Positions 25,898 through 34,454 of a stretch of DNA of 64,000 bases are shown piece by piece. Source of the DNA: Mycolicibacter longobardus. Its GTDB lineage: Bacteria; Actinomycetota; Actinomycetes; Mycobacteriales; Mycobacteriaceae. Made by a program: the position numbers and the translations under genes. Location: positions 1 to 64,000 of the forward strand of contig NZ_LQPG01000039.1 of assembly GCF_002102265.1 (NCBI RefSeq), read 5' to 3'. How positions within the stretch are numbered: the first letter of the stretch is position 1; each line of letters starts with the position of its first letter. Below the pieces are notes generated by a model. The model did not search any database. It was not told the DNA's origin and saw only the letters and a program-made list of their open reading frames with translations.

Positions 25898-26045
25898 CGG
25901 GTTCGGCGCCGGTGTCGATTTGGATGCTGCCGCGGTCTCCGACGGGCAACGGTGTTCGTGCTGCGCGCATCTCAGTGTCGACGGTGCCGTGTTGTGCATG
26001 CGGTGTGCGACGGCCTATCCCGATCTGGTCTGGGACGTGGCATGA
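25890..26045 (+). CDS. 51-residue Cys-rich protein
   Basis: A GTG at 25890 overlaps the previous stop. The short protein has CSCCAHLSVDGAVLCMRC, two paired-cysteine knuckles typical of a tiny zinc ribbon, and ends with ATGA overlap to the next frame. It may be a zinc-binding partner protein; function is unknown. Confidence 0.5.
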   Translation: MFSGFGAGVDLDAAAVSDGQRCSCCAHLSVDGAVLCMRCATAYPDLVWDVA

Positions 26046-26308
26046 GCGGCGTCGGGATTTTCGTGGAGCTGGCCTTGCCGGGCCGGGTCGTGGTGCGCAT
26101 GAGTCGTGGGGGTAGCGGCTTCGCTGGGCGCGGTGTGTTTGTTGGTCGTCGAGGGGGCGCTGATCGGGGCGCCTACGTCGCGGGGGGGAGTTGTCCCGCA
26201 CTGTCCGGCCGCTACGACGGAGCCCCTGCACGGGCCCGTCACGAGGGGTGCGGCCGGGCAGTGCGGGATAGCTCGGCGGTTCATTTGTGTGCGGTGCGTG
26301 AGCCATGA
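26042..26308 (+). CDS. Small Gly/Arg-rich hypothetical protein
   Basis: The 88-residue frame starts by ATGA overlap at 26042 and ends by ATGA overlap into 26305. The middle is Gly/Arg-rich (MSRGGSGFAGRGVFVGRRGG). No domain is recognised; the support is mainly the double overlap. Confidence 0.4.
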   Translation: MSGVGIFVELALPGRVVVRMSRGGSGFAGRGVFVGRRGGADRGAYVAGGSCPALSGRYDGAPARARHEGCGRAVRDSSAVHLCAVREP

Positions 26309-26904
26309 CTGCCTCCTTGCACCTGCCCCTCCTTCTGCATAGGCATCGCGGGACGCTGTCGGCTGTTCTGAGTGGGGATCGCCGGTACCGCTACCGGTTG
26401 GGTCGTCGGTGGGATTGCGAGCTGCCCACGCTCGGTGTGGTGATGCTCAATCCGTCGACTGCCGACGAGCACGGTGACGATGCCACGATCCGTCGTGTGG
26501 TCGGCTTCGCGCGGCAAAATGGTTATGGCGGTATCGATGTCGGCAATCTTTATGGGCTGCGATCACGTGATCCGAAGGAGTTGTGGCGGCACGCCGATCC
26601 GGTCGGTCCGGACAACGATGCGCACCTGGAGCAGTTGAGCAGGTCACATGATCTGGTGCTGTTGGCCTGGGGTGCCAGTGCTCGGCAGGACCGGGCTGCT
26701 CACGTCATGCAGTTGTTGCGGCGAAGTTCTCGCAAGCACGGTGGAGCAGTGGCCGTTCTGGGGTGGACTCAGGGCGGGCAGCCGCGGCATCCGCTGTTCG
26801 TTCCGAATCACACCATGCTGGAGTGCTTGACGTTTACCTCCAGTGGTGATCTTCACCAGGACGAGGATCCGCGGTGGTCGCGACTGATGGCGGTGGCAGC
26901 GTGA
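26305..26904 (+). CDS. DUF1643 family protein
   Basis: The 199-residue protein shows the family landmarks LGVVMLNPSTAD, DDATIRRVVGFARQNGYGG, VGNLYGLRSRDP and LAWGASA. DUF1643 proteins are common in phages and plasmids; their biochemical role is not known to me. It is coupled to its neighbours at both ends. Confidence 0.85.
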   Translation: MTASLHLPLLLHRHRGTLSAVLSGDRRYRYRLGRRWDCELPTLGVVMLNPSTADEHGDDATIRRVVGFARQNGYGGIDVGNLYGLRSRDPKELWRHADPVGPDNDAHLEQLSRSHDLVLLAWGASARQDRAAHVMQLLRRSSRKHGGAVAVLGWTQGGQPRHPLFVPNHTMLECLTFTSSGDLHQDEDPRWSRLMAVAA

Positions 26905-27680
26905 ACGAGGATGTCGCTGGCGCGGTGTATGCGCGTGATCAGATGCTGCAGATCGCTGGCGCGGATGATCTGGACTCGGACGTGAAGCTGTTTTCCTTGT
27001 GCCTGTTGGCGTTCTTGGCTGGTCAGCGCCGGGACGGTCACGACCGCGGGGATTGGGCCGCTGCGGTGGGGGAGATGTTGTCTCGTCATGGGGTTGATCG
27101 CTCGGCTCGTGACTCTGTGAGCTTGTGTCGCAGCATCATTGCCAAGGACATCCCTCACTACGAGGTTCCAGCCCTGGGGGCCGAGCGACTTCGTTGCCCA
27201 GTGCCGAGGGGGTCTGGCCGGCGTGCTGGTGATCCGTGCGGTAAGGCGACGGTCGGTGCGCACTTCATCGACTACGACCCGGTGACTGGTGAGGGGACAT
27301 GGCTTGCCTACTGTCGCGGCCATTCCGATCCTGCTCGACATGAGCAGCGGCGGCTTCGTTACCGGGCATGGGTGGACAACGGTCGCCCCAGTCCGCCGCC
27401 GAACACCGGCGGGCTGCTGCCTCGGTACTTCCAGGCTGACTGGACCGCTCTTTATCGGTGGGCTGACCCTGATCGCAGGCCGGCGCCGCAGTGGTGTCCT
27501 CCTGGCCCGCCACGGCCTCACCTGACCGTGATTCCCGGTGGCCTGGCGCGTAGTGCGCCGTGCGTGGGAACGCATCTTGGTGGGGCAACAGGCCGGGTGC
27601 GGCGGCGCTCGGTGGGTCGTGGCCGGGGCGGCGTCCCGGTGCCGCGGCTCGTTTCCGCGCCGGACAGTACGGCGTTTTGA
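26901..27680 (+). CDS. Unknown protein with Cys/His motif, end of overlap chain
   Basis: GTGA overlap at 26901 gives 259 residues; a GTG at 26874 is an alternative. Residues 10-95 are helical (LFSLCLLAFLAGQRRDG, AAAVGEMLSRHGVD). A middle part has two cysteines and a histidine (DPCGKATVGAHFIDYD, LAYCRGHSD) that could bind zinc. The C-terminus is Arg/Pro-rich. No family is recognised. Confidence 0.6.
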   Translation: MNEDVAGAVYARDQMLQIAGADDLDSDVKLFSLCLLAFLAGQRRDGHDRGDWAAAVGEMLSRHGVDRSARDSVSLCRSIIAKDIPHYEVPALGAERLRCPVPRGSGRRAGDPCGKATVGAHFIDYDPVTGEGTWLAYCRGHSDPARHEQRRLRYRAWVDNGRPSPPPNTGGLLPRYFQADWTALYRWADPDRRPAPQWCPPGPPRPHLTVIPGGLARSAPCVGTHLGGATGRVRRRSVGRGRGGVPVPRLVSAPDSTAF

Positions 27681-27807
27681 CTATCCATGTGTGACAACAG
27701 AATTCACGTTACTGACGAGGGGAGGGGATGCCCGCCGAATCGTGTGGTTCGCCGCGGCTAGATGGCGGGCCCATAACTAGATAGCGGGGCAATGAGACAG
27801 GGATGGT

Positions 27808-27824
27808 CCCCCCGTGTGGGGGGG
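27808..27824 (+). terminator. GC hairpin after the WhiB operon
   Basis: CCCCCC, a GTGT loop and GGGGGGG form a compact stem 128 bases after the last stop. There is no T-run, as is common in mycobacteria. It is the likely end of the chain transcript. Confidence 0.5.
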
Positions 27825-28157
27825 AGTCAGCAAATCTCCTTGCGACACCGGAGCGAGCACTCCGGCCCATGAGATGGAACTTGAACTTCCGATCTCAGCG
27901 CCCCTTCCTTAACTGAAGGGACTTCCACCGTGCAGGGTAGGCAGTTCCAGGGTAGCTCATACCCTGAAACAAGTTCAAGCACTCAATGCAGTGCACCCCA
28001 CCGTGTTTTCGTGTCTGCGCACGATCACGGTTTGCCGTCCGCGCTACCGTCGCGTCAGCAAACCGCACATGCGCTTGGTCATGTGCTTGGTCATGCGCTT
28101 AGCTCTGGGCGCGGGCGCCTCTCGCCGAGCATCACCCGTCCCGGCGGGCGGTGAGCC
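27825..28157. other. Probable replication origin region before the rep-like gene
   Basis: There is no gene. The stretch contains a small hairpin (CCCTTCCTTAACTGAAGGG, about 27903-27921), the word CAGGGTAG twice (27933-27955) followed by TACCCTG, a nearby inverted pair GAACTTGAAC/AAGTTCAAG, and three 12-bp iterons. This density of repeats directly before a replication-like gene and dnaB fits an iteron-type origin. Confidence 0.55.
28068..28103 (+). repeat. Three tandem 12-bp iterons, second locus
   Basis: The units CATGCGCTTGGT, CATGTGCTTGGT and CATGCGCTTAGC are exactly 12 bases apart, nearly the same as those at 20119-20154. They end 54 bases before the replication-like gene, so the protein from that gene may bind them. 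Confidence 0.75.
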
Positions 28158-29426
28158 ATGCCTACCGCAACGCTGTTCGACACCCCCACTGATCGCCACC
28201 GGCCAGCCCGACGCGGGCCACGCACTGCGATCGCCGGCGCTCGTCCACGAGTGCGCTTCGCTGACGCCTCACGGGTGCGTCAGCGCGTCGAAAGCCACGC
28301 CGAGTCACTGAGTCTGCAGGGGGCTCCCCAACACGTTCTGGGGGCCGTTCTGCGGCTGCTGTGCGGCTGGTCGCGGATCGCTGACGACACCGTACGGCTC
28401 TCCCAGATCGTCGAGGAGGTCGTCAGCGCCGGCGGCCGCCGCTACGACCTGAAAACCGTTGGGCGCGCATTGAGTCGGCTCGTCGAAGCCGGACTCATCA
28501 CCTACATGCCCGCGTGCGGCCGCGGAGCTCGCGCCAGCATCGCCATCGACGGCCAGTTCACCGCCGACATCGAGGTCCTCAAGCGCGGCAGCGATGGGCG
28601 CGTCGTCGCCGAATCCGTCACCTTTTCTGGACCCGATACCTCTTATAGGCCAAACAACTACCTCCCTACCCTCCTACGCAGACCCGGCAGCGACGACCGC
28701 CAGCGACCGACTGAGGTCGATGTTCATCCCGCCGAGGTGAAACTGATCCTGGACCGCCTGCCCGCAGTCTTCGCCGAGCTGCCGACCCGGTTGCGCTGGA
28801 AGCTGGGCAGGGAGATCCGCACACGCCTAGCGGCTGGGTTCGAGCCGGAGCAGATTCTGGCCGTCCTGGCCGCACCGTTACCTGCCGAGGTGCAACGGCC
28901 ATGGAGGTTGGCGCTGTGGCGTCTGCGCACCAACATGCCCGGATCAGGTCCACGTTTAGCCCCGCTGCAGCGGCAGTGGGATCAGCAGGAGATCTCCACC
29001 GCCCGCACGGCTGCCTGCGATGCCACCGATCGCTGGTACGGCGAGGTCACCGGCACAACGACGGCCCCGATGCGGGCACGGCTCCTGGCTGCCCTGAAGG
29101 CGCGCCTTCGTACGGACGTCAGCGATGAGCGCCACGCGCTGGCCCACGTTGGCCGGATGGCCTCCCGGGAGTTCCCCGGCACAGACCTGGCCGGCTCATT
29201 GCGGCGCTGGCTGGACCGCTGGACCCCGACGGCCACCGAAGCCGAGCCCGAGGTTGGTGGGCACCACGACGGCGCCCAGCACGACTCGACCTGCGTGTCG
29301 TGCCTGGAGAACCCAGGTGTGGTGCGTGACGAGCTGCCACTGAAGTCGGTGGTGTGCGAGCACTGCTGGGCCGCGCTGGCTGCCCCTGAGCTCGTGCTGG
29401 GCAGCAACGACGGTGAGGAGCAGTAG
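28158..29426 (+). CDS. Winged-helix replication-like protein upstream of DnaB
   Basis: The protein has 422 residues. Residues about 55-135 look like a winged helix (LGAVLRLLCGWSRIADDTVR, LKTVGRALSRLVEAGLITYM). The rest is helical and Arg-rich, ending in a zinc-ribbon-like CVSCLENPG...CEHCW (about 377-407). It lies between the iterons and dnaB, and its stop directly abuts the dnaB start. A replication initiator or helicase loader is the best inference. Confidence 0.65.
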   Translation: MPTATLFDTPTDRHRPARRGPRTAIAGARPRVRFADASRVRQRVESHAESLSLQGAPQHVLGAVLRLLCGWSRIADDTVRLSQIVEEVVSAGGRRYDLKTVGRALSRLVEAGLITYMPACGRGARASIAIDGQFTADIEVLKRGSDGRVVAESVTFSGPDTSYRPNNYLPTLLRRPGSDDRQRPTEVDVHPAEVKLILDRLPAVFAELPTRLRWKLGREIRTRLAAGFEPEQILAVLAAPLPAEVQRPWRLALWRLRTNMPGSGPRLAPLQRQWDQQEISTARTAACDATDRWYGEVTGTTTAPMRARLLAALKARLRTDVSDERHALAHVGRMASREFPGTDLAGSLRRWLDRWTPTATEAEPEVGGHHDGAQHDSTCVSCLENPGVVRDELPLKSVVCEHCWAALAAPELVLGSNDGEEQ

Positions 29427-31535
29427 ATGACTGCGATCCACGAACGCAACCGCCCCGCGCCCGAATCAGACGCCGGCGACGCTACGCTGCGCCAGCCGCC
29501 CCAGGATCTGCACGCCGAGCAGTCGGTGCTCGGGGGGATGCTACTGAGCAAGGACGCCATCGCTGACGTGCTGGAGCGGCTGCGGCCTGATGACTTCTAC
29601 CGCCCGGTCCACCAGAACATCTTCGATGCCATCCTGGACCTTTACGGTCGCGGTGAGCCTGCTGACGCGGTCACGGTGGCCGCTGAGCTCGATCGTCGCA
29701 ACCTGCTGCGCCGGGTAGGTGGTGCCCCGTACCTACACACTCTGATCTCGATAGTGCCGACGGCGGCCAACGCCGGCTACTACGCGGGGATCGTCGCGGA
29801 GAAGGCGATCTTGCGGCGGCTGGTCCAGGCAGGCACCCGCGTGGTGCAGTACGGGTATGCCGGCGCTGAAGGCGCCGAGGTCGCCGACGTTGTCGACCGC
29901 GCCCAAGCCGAAATCTATGACGTGACAAACCATGTCAACTCCGAAGACACCGTGGCGCTATATGACCTGCTGCAGCCGACTATGGACGAAATCGACGCTA
30001 TTGCCAGCGGGGGTGGACTGGCGCGCGGAGTGCCGACTGGTTTCACCGACATCGATCACATCACCAACGGGCTGCACCCGGGCCAAATGATCGTCGTGGC
30101 GGCCCGGCCTGGTGTGGGCAAGGCCTTGGCGCTCGAGACGCCCCTGCCTACACCGACCGGGTGGACCACGATGGGCGATGTACAGGTCGGCCAGGAACTC
30201 CTGGGCGCCGACGGCCGCCCCACTCGGGTGGTGGCCGTGACCGAGGTGATGGTCGGTCGTCCGTGCTTCGACGTCGAATTCCGCGACGGCACGACGATCA
30301 CCGCTGACGCGCTACATCAATGGCCCACCACGCACGGAATTGTGCACACTGAGCAGCTGCGTGAGGGCGCCGTCATGGTGCAGGCCCGCGCTGTTGAGCT
30401 CGCCGCCGCAGCCGAGGTGCCCGAGGCGGGTGACGTCGCCCGCTGGATAACCGGCGCCGATACGCCGTCAATTCCCGAGGATGCTCTTCGCCGATATTTA
30501 CGGGGATCGTTGGCGCAGCGGCGCGCGCTGGTGCGCGCTGTGGATGCTGAGCTACGGCGGCAGCTGGCGGGCTCTGGTCGCATCGGGGTGGGGGAGTGGC
30601 CACGGTGGCGCGACCAGACCTGTCGGGAAGCGTTTTTCGAGGTGCGGCGCACTCTGGGCTGGGTCCCTGGGGATGGTGGCGGTGCGGCCGGCGCGCGGGT
30701 GGGGCGGGCGCACGTAGTGGCAGGTGTGCGGCCGCGCCCGTCGGTGCCGGTGCGTTGCGTTCAGGTCGACAACTCTGATCACCTGTATCTGGCCGGGGTA
30801 GGGATGGTCCCGACCCACAACTCCACTCTGGGACTGGATTTCCTTCGGTCCTGTTCGATCCGGCACGGGCAGTCCAGCGTGATGTTCTCCTTGGAGATGA
30901 GCAAGTCCGAAATTGTGATGCGCCTGCTGTCAGCCGAGGCCAAGATCAAGTTGGCCGACCTTCGGTCCGGCCGGCTCTCCGATGAGAACTGGGCCGCGTT
31001 GGCCAGGTGCATGGGGCGGATCAGTGATGCGCCGTTGTATATCGATGATTCCCCGAACCTGACGATGATGGAGATCAGAGCCAAAGCGCGTCGGCTGGCG
31101 CAACGCCAGAACCTGAAACTCATCGTGATCGACTACCTGCAATTAATGACATCTGGCAAACGATTTGAATCTCGACAACAGGAAGTTTCCGAGCTTTCGC
31201 GAAATATCAAACTATTGGCAAAAGAATTAGAGGTTCCGGTGGTCGCGCTGAGTCAGCTGAACCGGGGCCCGGAGCAACGAACAGATAAGCGCCCCATACT
31301 ATCTGACCTACGTGAGAGCGGAAGTATCGAACAAGATAGCGATATGGTGATGTTGCTACACCGCCCTGACCTTGTCGATTTCAACGACCCTCGAAGCGGC
31401 GAAATAGAAGTGCATCTAGCGAAACATCGCAATGGTCCGACACGTAAATTTAACCTTGCCGCGCAGCTACATTTCAGTCGCATAGTCGACATGGCCCCCG
31501 AGCATCAGCAGCATCATGTAGGTTCTCAATTTTGA
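29427..31535 (+). CDS. dnaB: Replicative DNA helicase DnaB with intein
   Basis: The 702-residue precursor has the DnaB N-domain (LHAEQSVLGGMLLSKDAIAD) and linker, then a P-loop ARPGVGK interrupted by a 233-residue intein (residues 233-465) and continuing STLGLDFLRS. The C-terminal RecA core has LIVIDYLQLM, ALSQLNRGPEQR, DLRESGSIEQDSD and HRNGPT. The joined exteins give 469 residues, normal for DnaB. A plasmid-borne helicase suggests autonomous replication of a large replicon. From about 31138 the codons become AT-rich, as though the 3' end came from another source. Confidence 0.93.
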   Translation: MTAIHERNRPAPESDAGDATLRQPPQDLHAEQSVLGGMLLSKDAIADVLERLRPDDFYRPVHQNIFDAILDLYGRGEPADAVTVAAELDRRNLLRRVGGAPYLHTLISIVPTAANAGYYAGIVAEKAILRRLVQAGTRVVQYGYAGAEGAEVADVVDRAQAEIYDVTNHVNSEDTVALYDLLQPTMDEIDAIASGGGLARGVPTGFTDIDHITNGLHPGQMIVVAARPGVGKALALETPLPTPTGWTTMGDVQVGQELLGADGRPTRVVAVTEVMVGRPCFDVEFRDGTTITADALHQWPTTHGIVHTEQLREGAVMVQARAVELAAAAEVPEAGDVARWITGADTPSIPEDALRRYLRGSLAQRRALVRAVDAELRRQLAGSGRIGVGEWPRWRDQTCREAFFEVRRTLGWVPGDGGGAAGARVGRAHVVAGVRPRPSVPVRCVQVDNSDHLYLAGVGMVPTHNSTLGLDFLRSCSIRHGQSSVMFSLEMSKSEIVMRLLSAEAKIKLADLRSGRLSDENWAALARCMGRISDAPLYIDDSPNLTMMEIRAKARRLAQRQNLKLIVIDYLQLMTSGKRFESRQQEVSELSRNIKLLAKELEVPVVALSQLNRGPEQRTDKRPILSDLRESGSIEQDSDMVMLLHRPDLVDFNDPRSGEIEVHLAKHRNGPTRKFNLAAQLHFSRIVDMAPEHQQHHVGSQF
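30123..30821 (+). other. Class 3 mini-intein in the DnaB P-loop
   Basis: The intein begins with alanine (ALALETPLPTPTGW) in place of Cys or Ser and ends PTHN before a serine. The three residues that define class 3 inteins are visible: Trp in ALHQW, Cys in VRCVQVDN and Thr in PTHN. It sits at the same P-loop site as the M. tuberculosis DnaB intein. At 233 residues there is no space for a full LAGLIDADG endonuclease, so it should splice but not home. Confidence 0.85.
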
Positions 31536-31686
31536 CTGTGCTTTCTCACGACTGACTGCACCAACACTGCACTTGTGCAGCGAACTTGAGAAACGTCGGA
31601 CGGAAGCTGCGGCCAGCAGAGCCGTCATCAGTTTGTCGTCTGTCGCGGGCTGCTGCTTCTTCGTTGTTTCATGAGACACTGCATCG

Positions 31687-32892
31687 GTGCGTTTGCCAGT
31701 AAGTAAGACGGTGGTGCTCGCCTCGTTGGTAGCTATCGCCGCGGCGACTTGGATCGGGGTCGATCTCACACGATCGTCGCGTATCGACCTCTCGTCGCTG
31801 CGTGAAGGAACGCGCCACGTTGTGAAAATTCTGAAGACAGCCGAGTGGTTCGCGAACACCGGAATACCGTTGATGGCAACGCTAGTTGGTCTCATGGTCG
31901 CGTTCCTCTTTCTCCGGCAACAGCTACGCAGTGATCGCGAGCTCCGCCGCGCCGATCATAGGCGAGACGCAGCGGGCGAGTTGGGTGAGGTACTCATCAA
32001 ATCTGGAACTCAGTTGGCCAAAAGCCAACCTTTCGACGCCTTTTGGCTTTCCGCACATTGGCCACAATACGAGGTAATCAACGATGTGATACGAGTTGCT
32101 GCACCCATCTTGCCGCCCGGGAGTATTGGCAGTGTTCGTGCCTTGGTCGACCTAGTAGCGGAGATTTGGGCCCTTGCGCACATTGGCAGTGTCTTCAACT
32201 CGCGAAATGGCAGGGAATTGGTTCAGTCGGTACTTGGGGCCCACCCGACGACGCTCATCGTGCTAGGTGAGCGCTTGCTGGCTTGGAGTGGTGAAGGCCC
32301 TATGCCACCGCTTAACACCCTCACCGCCGAGATATCTGGTTCTCCTTCTCTAACAGCCAGCGCTAATGTCCTCCGTTCTCTTACAAAGGTCTTCGGCGAG
32401 GCGTCCGCAGCCGCCAACGAATATGAGCGGCGCCAATTGGCGTCGTCTGCGCGCGAGACTGCTGTGTTAGCCACTGCCCTGCTTGTGGGTGAAGATGCGA
32501 GCCGGAATCGAGTGAACGTCTTTCGCTTATTAGACGACGGCACTGAGATGGCGCCGGAGATTTCCTACGGCCGTGGAATGCCGTCACAACGAATCCCCCG
32601 CGGTGGCGACAAATTTTTTGATTTAGCGAATGCTGGGAGCATGTACTTCGTGAATAACATCGATGAGTTACACACGCCTGAGGGTGTGACAGCGGGATAC
32701 GAGACCTTTTTCGCATACCCTGTATCGAGCAGTCAGGGTCGCACCTACGGCGTCTTAGTGGTCGAAAGCTTGAAGAGCGGTGACCTCACTTTGCGTCGAG
32801 ACGCTCCAATTATGGGGCTTTTGGCCCGGCTCATCGGAGCGACCTACGAAATCTCCCTCCCAGAGGTCGACGATCCACAACAACCAGTTTGA
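31687..32892 (+). CDS. Membrane protein with C-terminal GAF-like domain
   Basis: The 401-residue protein starts at GTG and has two membrane helices (about 7-25 and 58-77), a charged helical stretch (RSDRELRRADHRRDA), a helical middle and a C-terminal GAF-like sensor fold (about 270-390; NRVNVFRLLDDGTEMA, TFFAYPVSSSQGRTYGVLVV). Base composition is clearly lower in GC than the flanking backbone. A membrane-linked signal sensor is plausible; no catalytic domain is seen. It may belong to an uncharacterised accessory or defence locus. Confidence 0.65.
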   Translation: MRLPVSKTVVLASLVAIAAATWIGVDLTRSSRIDLSSLREGTRHVVKILKTAEWFANTGIPLMATLVGLMVAFLFLRQQLRSDRELRRADHRRDAAGELGEVLIKSGTQLAKSQPFDAFWLSAHWPQYEVINDVIRVAAPILPPGSIGSVRALVDLVAEIWALAHIGSVFNSRNGRELVQSVLGAHPTTLIVLGERLLAWSGEGPMPPLNTLTAEISGSPSLTASANVLRSLTKVFGEASAAANEYERRQLASSARETAVLATALLVGEDASRNRVNVFRLLDDGTEMAPEISYGRGMPSQRIPRGGDKFFDLANAGSMYFVNNIDELHTPEGVTAGYETFFAYPVSSSQGRTYGVLVVESLKSGDLTLRRDAPIMGLLARLIGATYEISLPEVDDPQQPV

Positions 32893-33288
32893 GACTATTT
32901 GCCAGATACCGCCTCACCGGCTCCAAACATTGTGCTTCCCGTCTGCGACGTGACCAACGGGTGAGGCCACATCATCCCGGCTGTGTCGGCCGAGCCGATT
33001 GCAGGGAATGCAGCGGTTCGTGAGACAAACCCCGATTCTGGCGGCGTGAGACAAATCGAATAGTCGCAGTTCAGACATGTAACCAAGTGCAACCCAGTGG
33101 GAGAACCTACACATCAGCAGAGGCGGCAAATTCGCAGGAATCGTAGCGGAATCTCACGAGTGCTGGCCGAGTGATAGTGGAACCACCAGGCTCGTGAGAC
33201 AAGCGGTTGTTCAGCCCCAAGGAGCGTCAGCGACCATGGGCGCCCCAAAGAGCCAAGAGCCGGTATCGGAGATGTCGGGCGTAGGACT
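32893..33288. other. Gene-free stretch with repeated GTGAGACAA words
   Basis: No gene is seen. GTGAGACAA occurs at 33020-33028, 33046-33054 and 33192-33200. The first sits in an 18-base word repeated exactly at 37458-37475. These may be scars of insertion sequence ends. Confidence 0.45.
33013..33030 (+). repeat. 18-bp direct repeat, copy 1
   Basis: GCGGTTCGTGAGACAAAC is identical to 37458-37475. The two copies bracket 4.4 kb of accessory genes including the IS256 element. It may be the end of a degenerate element or a recombination site. Confidence 0.6.
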
Positions 33289-34230
33289 TTATGCGAGTCC
33301 GTTTGGCCGGCGTGAAAGTTCGACGATCTGCCCGCTGATCGCCCAGCTCGTGCCGGTCGATTCCGGTGCTGCAGTTAGGAGCTCGCCAGCGGTACACCAG
33401 TCGTCGGCGGGATTCCACTGCACAGCGGCACCCCGCAGAAAGACCAGTCGAGGTACGGCACCGAGCACCGACCATCGACGGTCGAGTAGCAGGGTCTCGA
33501 TCTCTGCGGGATCGGCAGGGATAACTTTTGCTAGGCGTGCCGCGACCTCGCCTGAGCTCGAACGGTCAGTGTGGGCTTGGAAAGCGCAGACGACGCCGTC
33601 GATGATTTGTTTCACCAGTTCAGTATTCGGCCCGGGTGAGTGGACATGAGGTGGCCGGATTTGCGTTTTGACGGCGAAGGGGGTTCCCGCCGCGAGAGTT
33701 GGTTCTGGCTGTCCGCTGCGGCGGCGGGCGAGCGCCAGCCAGACCTGAGCCGGAATTTTATCGCGACGGAATTCGCCGAGGTCGGTCCAATCAAACGACG
33801 CCACCGTGCGGCCCTGATCCCAGTCGGCGAATCCGCCATCGCGGGGTGCGAGTGAGTAGCGGTAACCGACTCGATACGCCTCCCCGTTAGGTGCCGCAGG
33901 TATATCAAGTCCGTGTTCGAAGCGGATCCCGTTGCGGCCAGGTTGCATGAACGAGTAGTGGAGGTTGCAGAGCGCAAGGTTCTCGATATCCATGCGCGGT
34001 GGTTTGTCGCCGTAGAACGTGGCGTGTACGACTTCGTCGGGAGACGGGTCTAGCTGCGCGCATCGAGCTGTAATGGTTTTACGCAACAGCTTTTGCCACT
34101 CGGGCTCGTTCTCGAAGTGGATGTAATCATCGGCCCAGGCTGTAACGACTGAGCTGCCCGGCTCCGGCGGAGGTGCGAGATAGCGGGCGTCGGTATTCCT
34201 CCTGGTGCCTTCTGATGCTGTGTCTGACAC
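33289..34230 (-). CDS. Unrecognised accessory protein
   Basis: With the GTG at 34230 the product has 313 residues (VSDTASEGTRRNTDARYLAP); an upstream ATG at 34371 would add 47 unconvincing residues. The N-terminal part (WADDYIHFENEPEWQKLLR, VVHATFYGDKPPRMDIENLA) is mixed alpha/beta and the C-terminal part has LVKQIIDGVVCAFQAHT. I recognise no family. It is alone on this strand in the AT-richer island. Confidence 0.6.
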   Translation of the reverse strand: MSDTASEGTRRNTDARYLAPPPEPGSSVVTAWADDYIHFENEPEWQKLLRKTITARCAQLDPSPDEVVHATFYGDKPPRMDIENLALCNLHYSFMQPGRNGIRFEHGLDIPAAPNGEAYRVGYRYSLAPRDGGFADWDQGRTVASFDWTDLGEFRRDKIPAQVWLALARRRSGQPEPTLAAGTPFAVKTQIRPPHVHSPGPNTELVKQIIDGVVCAFQAHTDRSSSGEVAARLAKVIPADPAEIETLLLDRRWSVLGAVPRLVFLRGAAVQWNPADDWCTAGELLTAAPESTGTSWAISGQIVELSRRPNGLA

Positions 34231-34454
34231 CGAAGTGAGTCTACGGAGCGGATGGGCACTGCACCGCCGGCATGGCTTGGTTACCAGGTGAGGTGGGCCA
34301 TCCAGTGAAGAAATGCGGCGGTTTAGACAAACCCAGGTGCAGTGGTCGTGGGACAAGCTGAAAGGGACCAAGTCATAGAGGTTGGGGCGCAGCCGAGCCT
34401 GAGAACCTGCATCGTTGTTGTGCCAGCCAGATTCGGGGGGCAGTGTAGTGCAGT

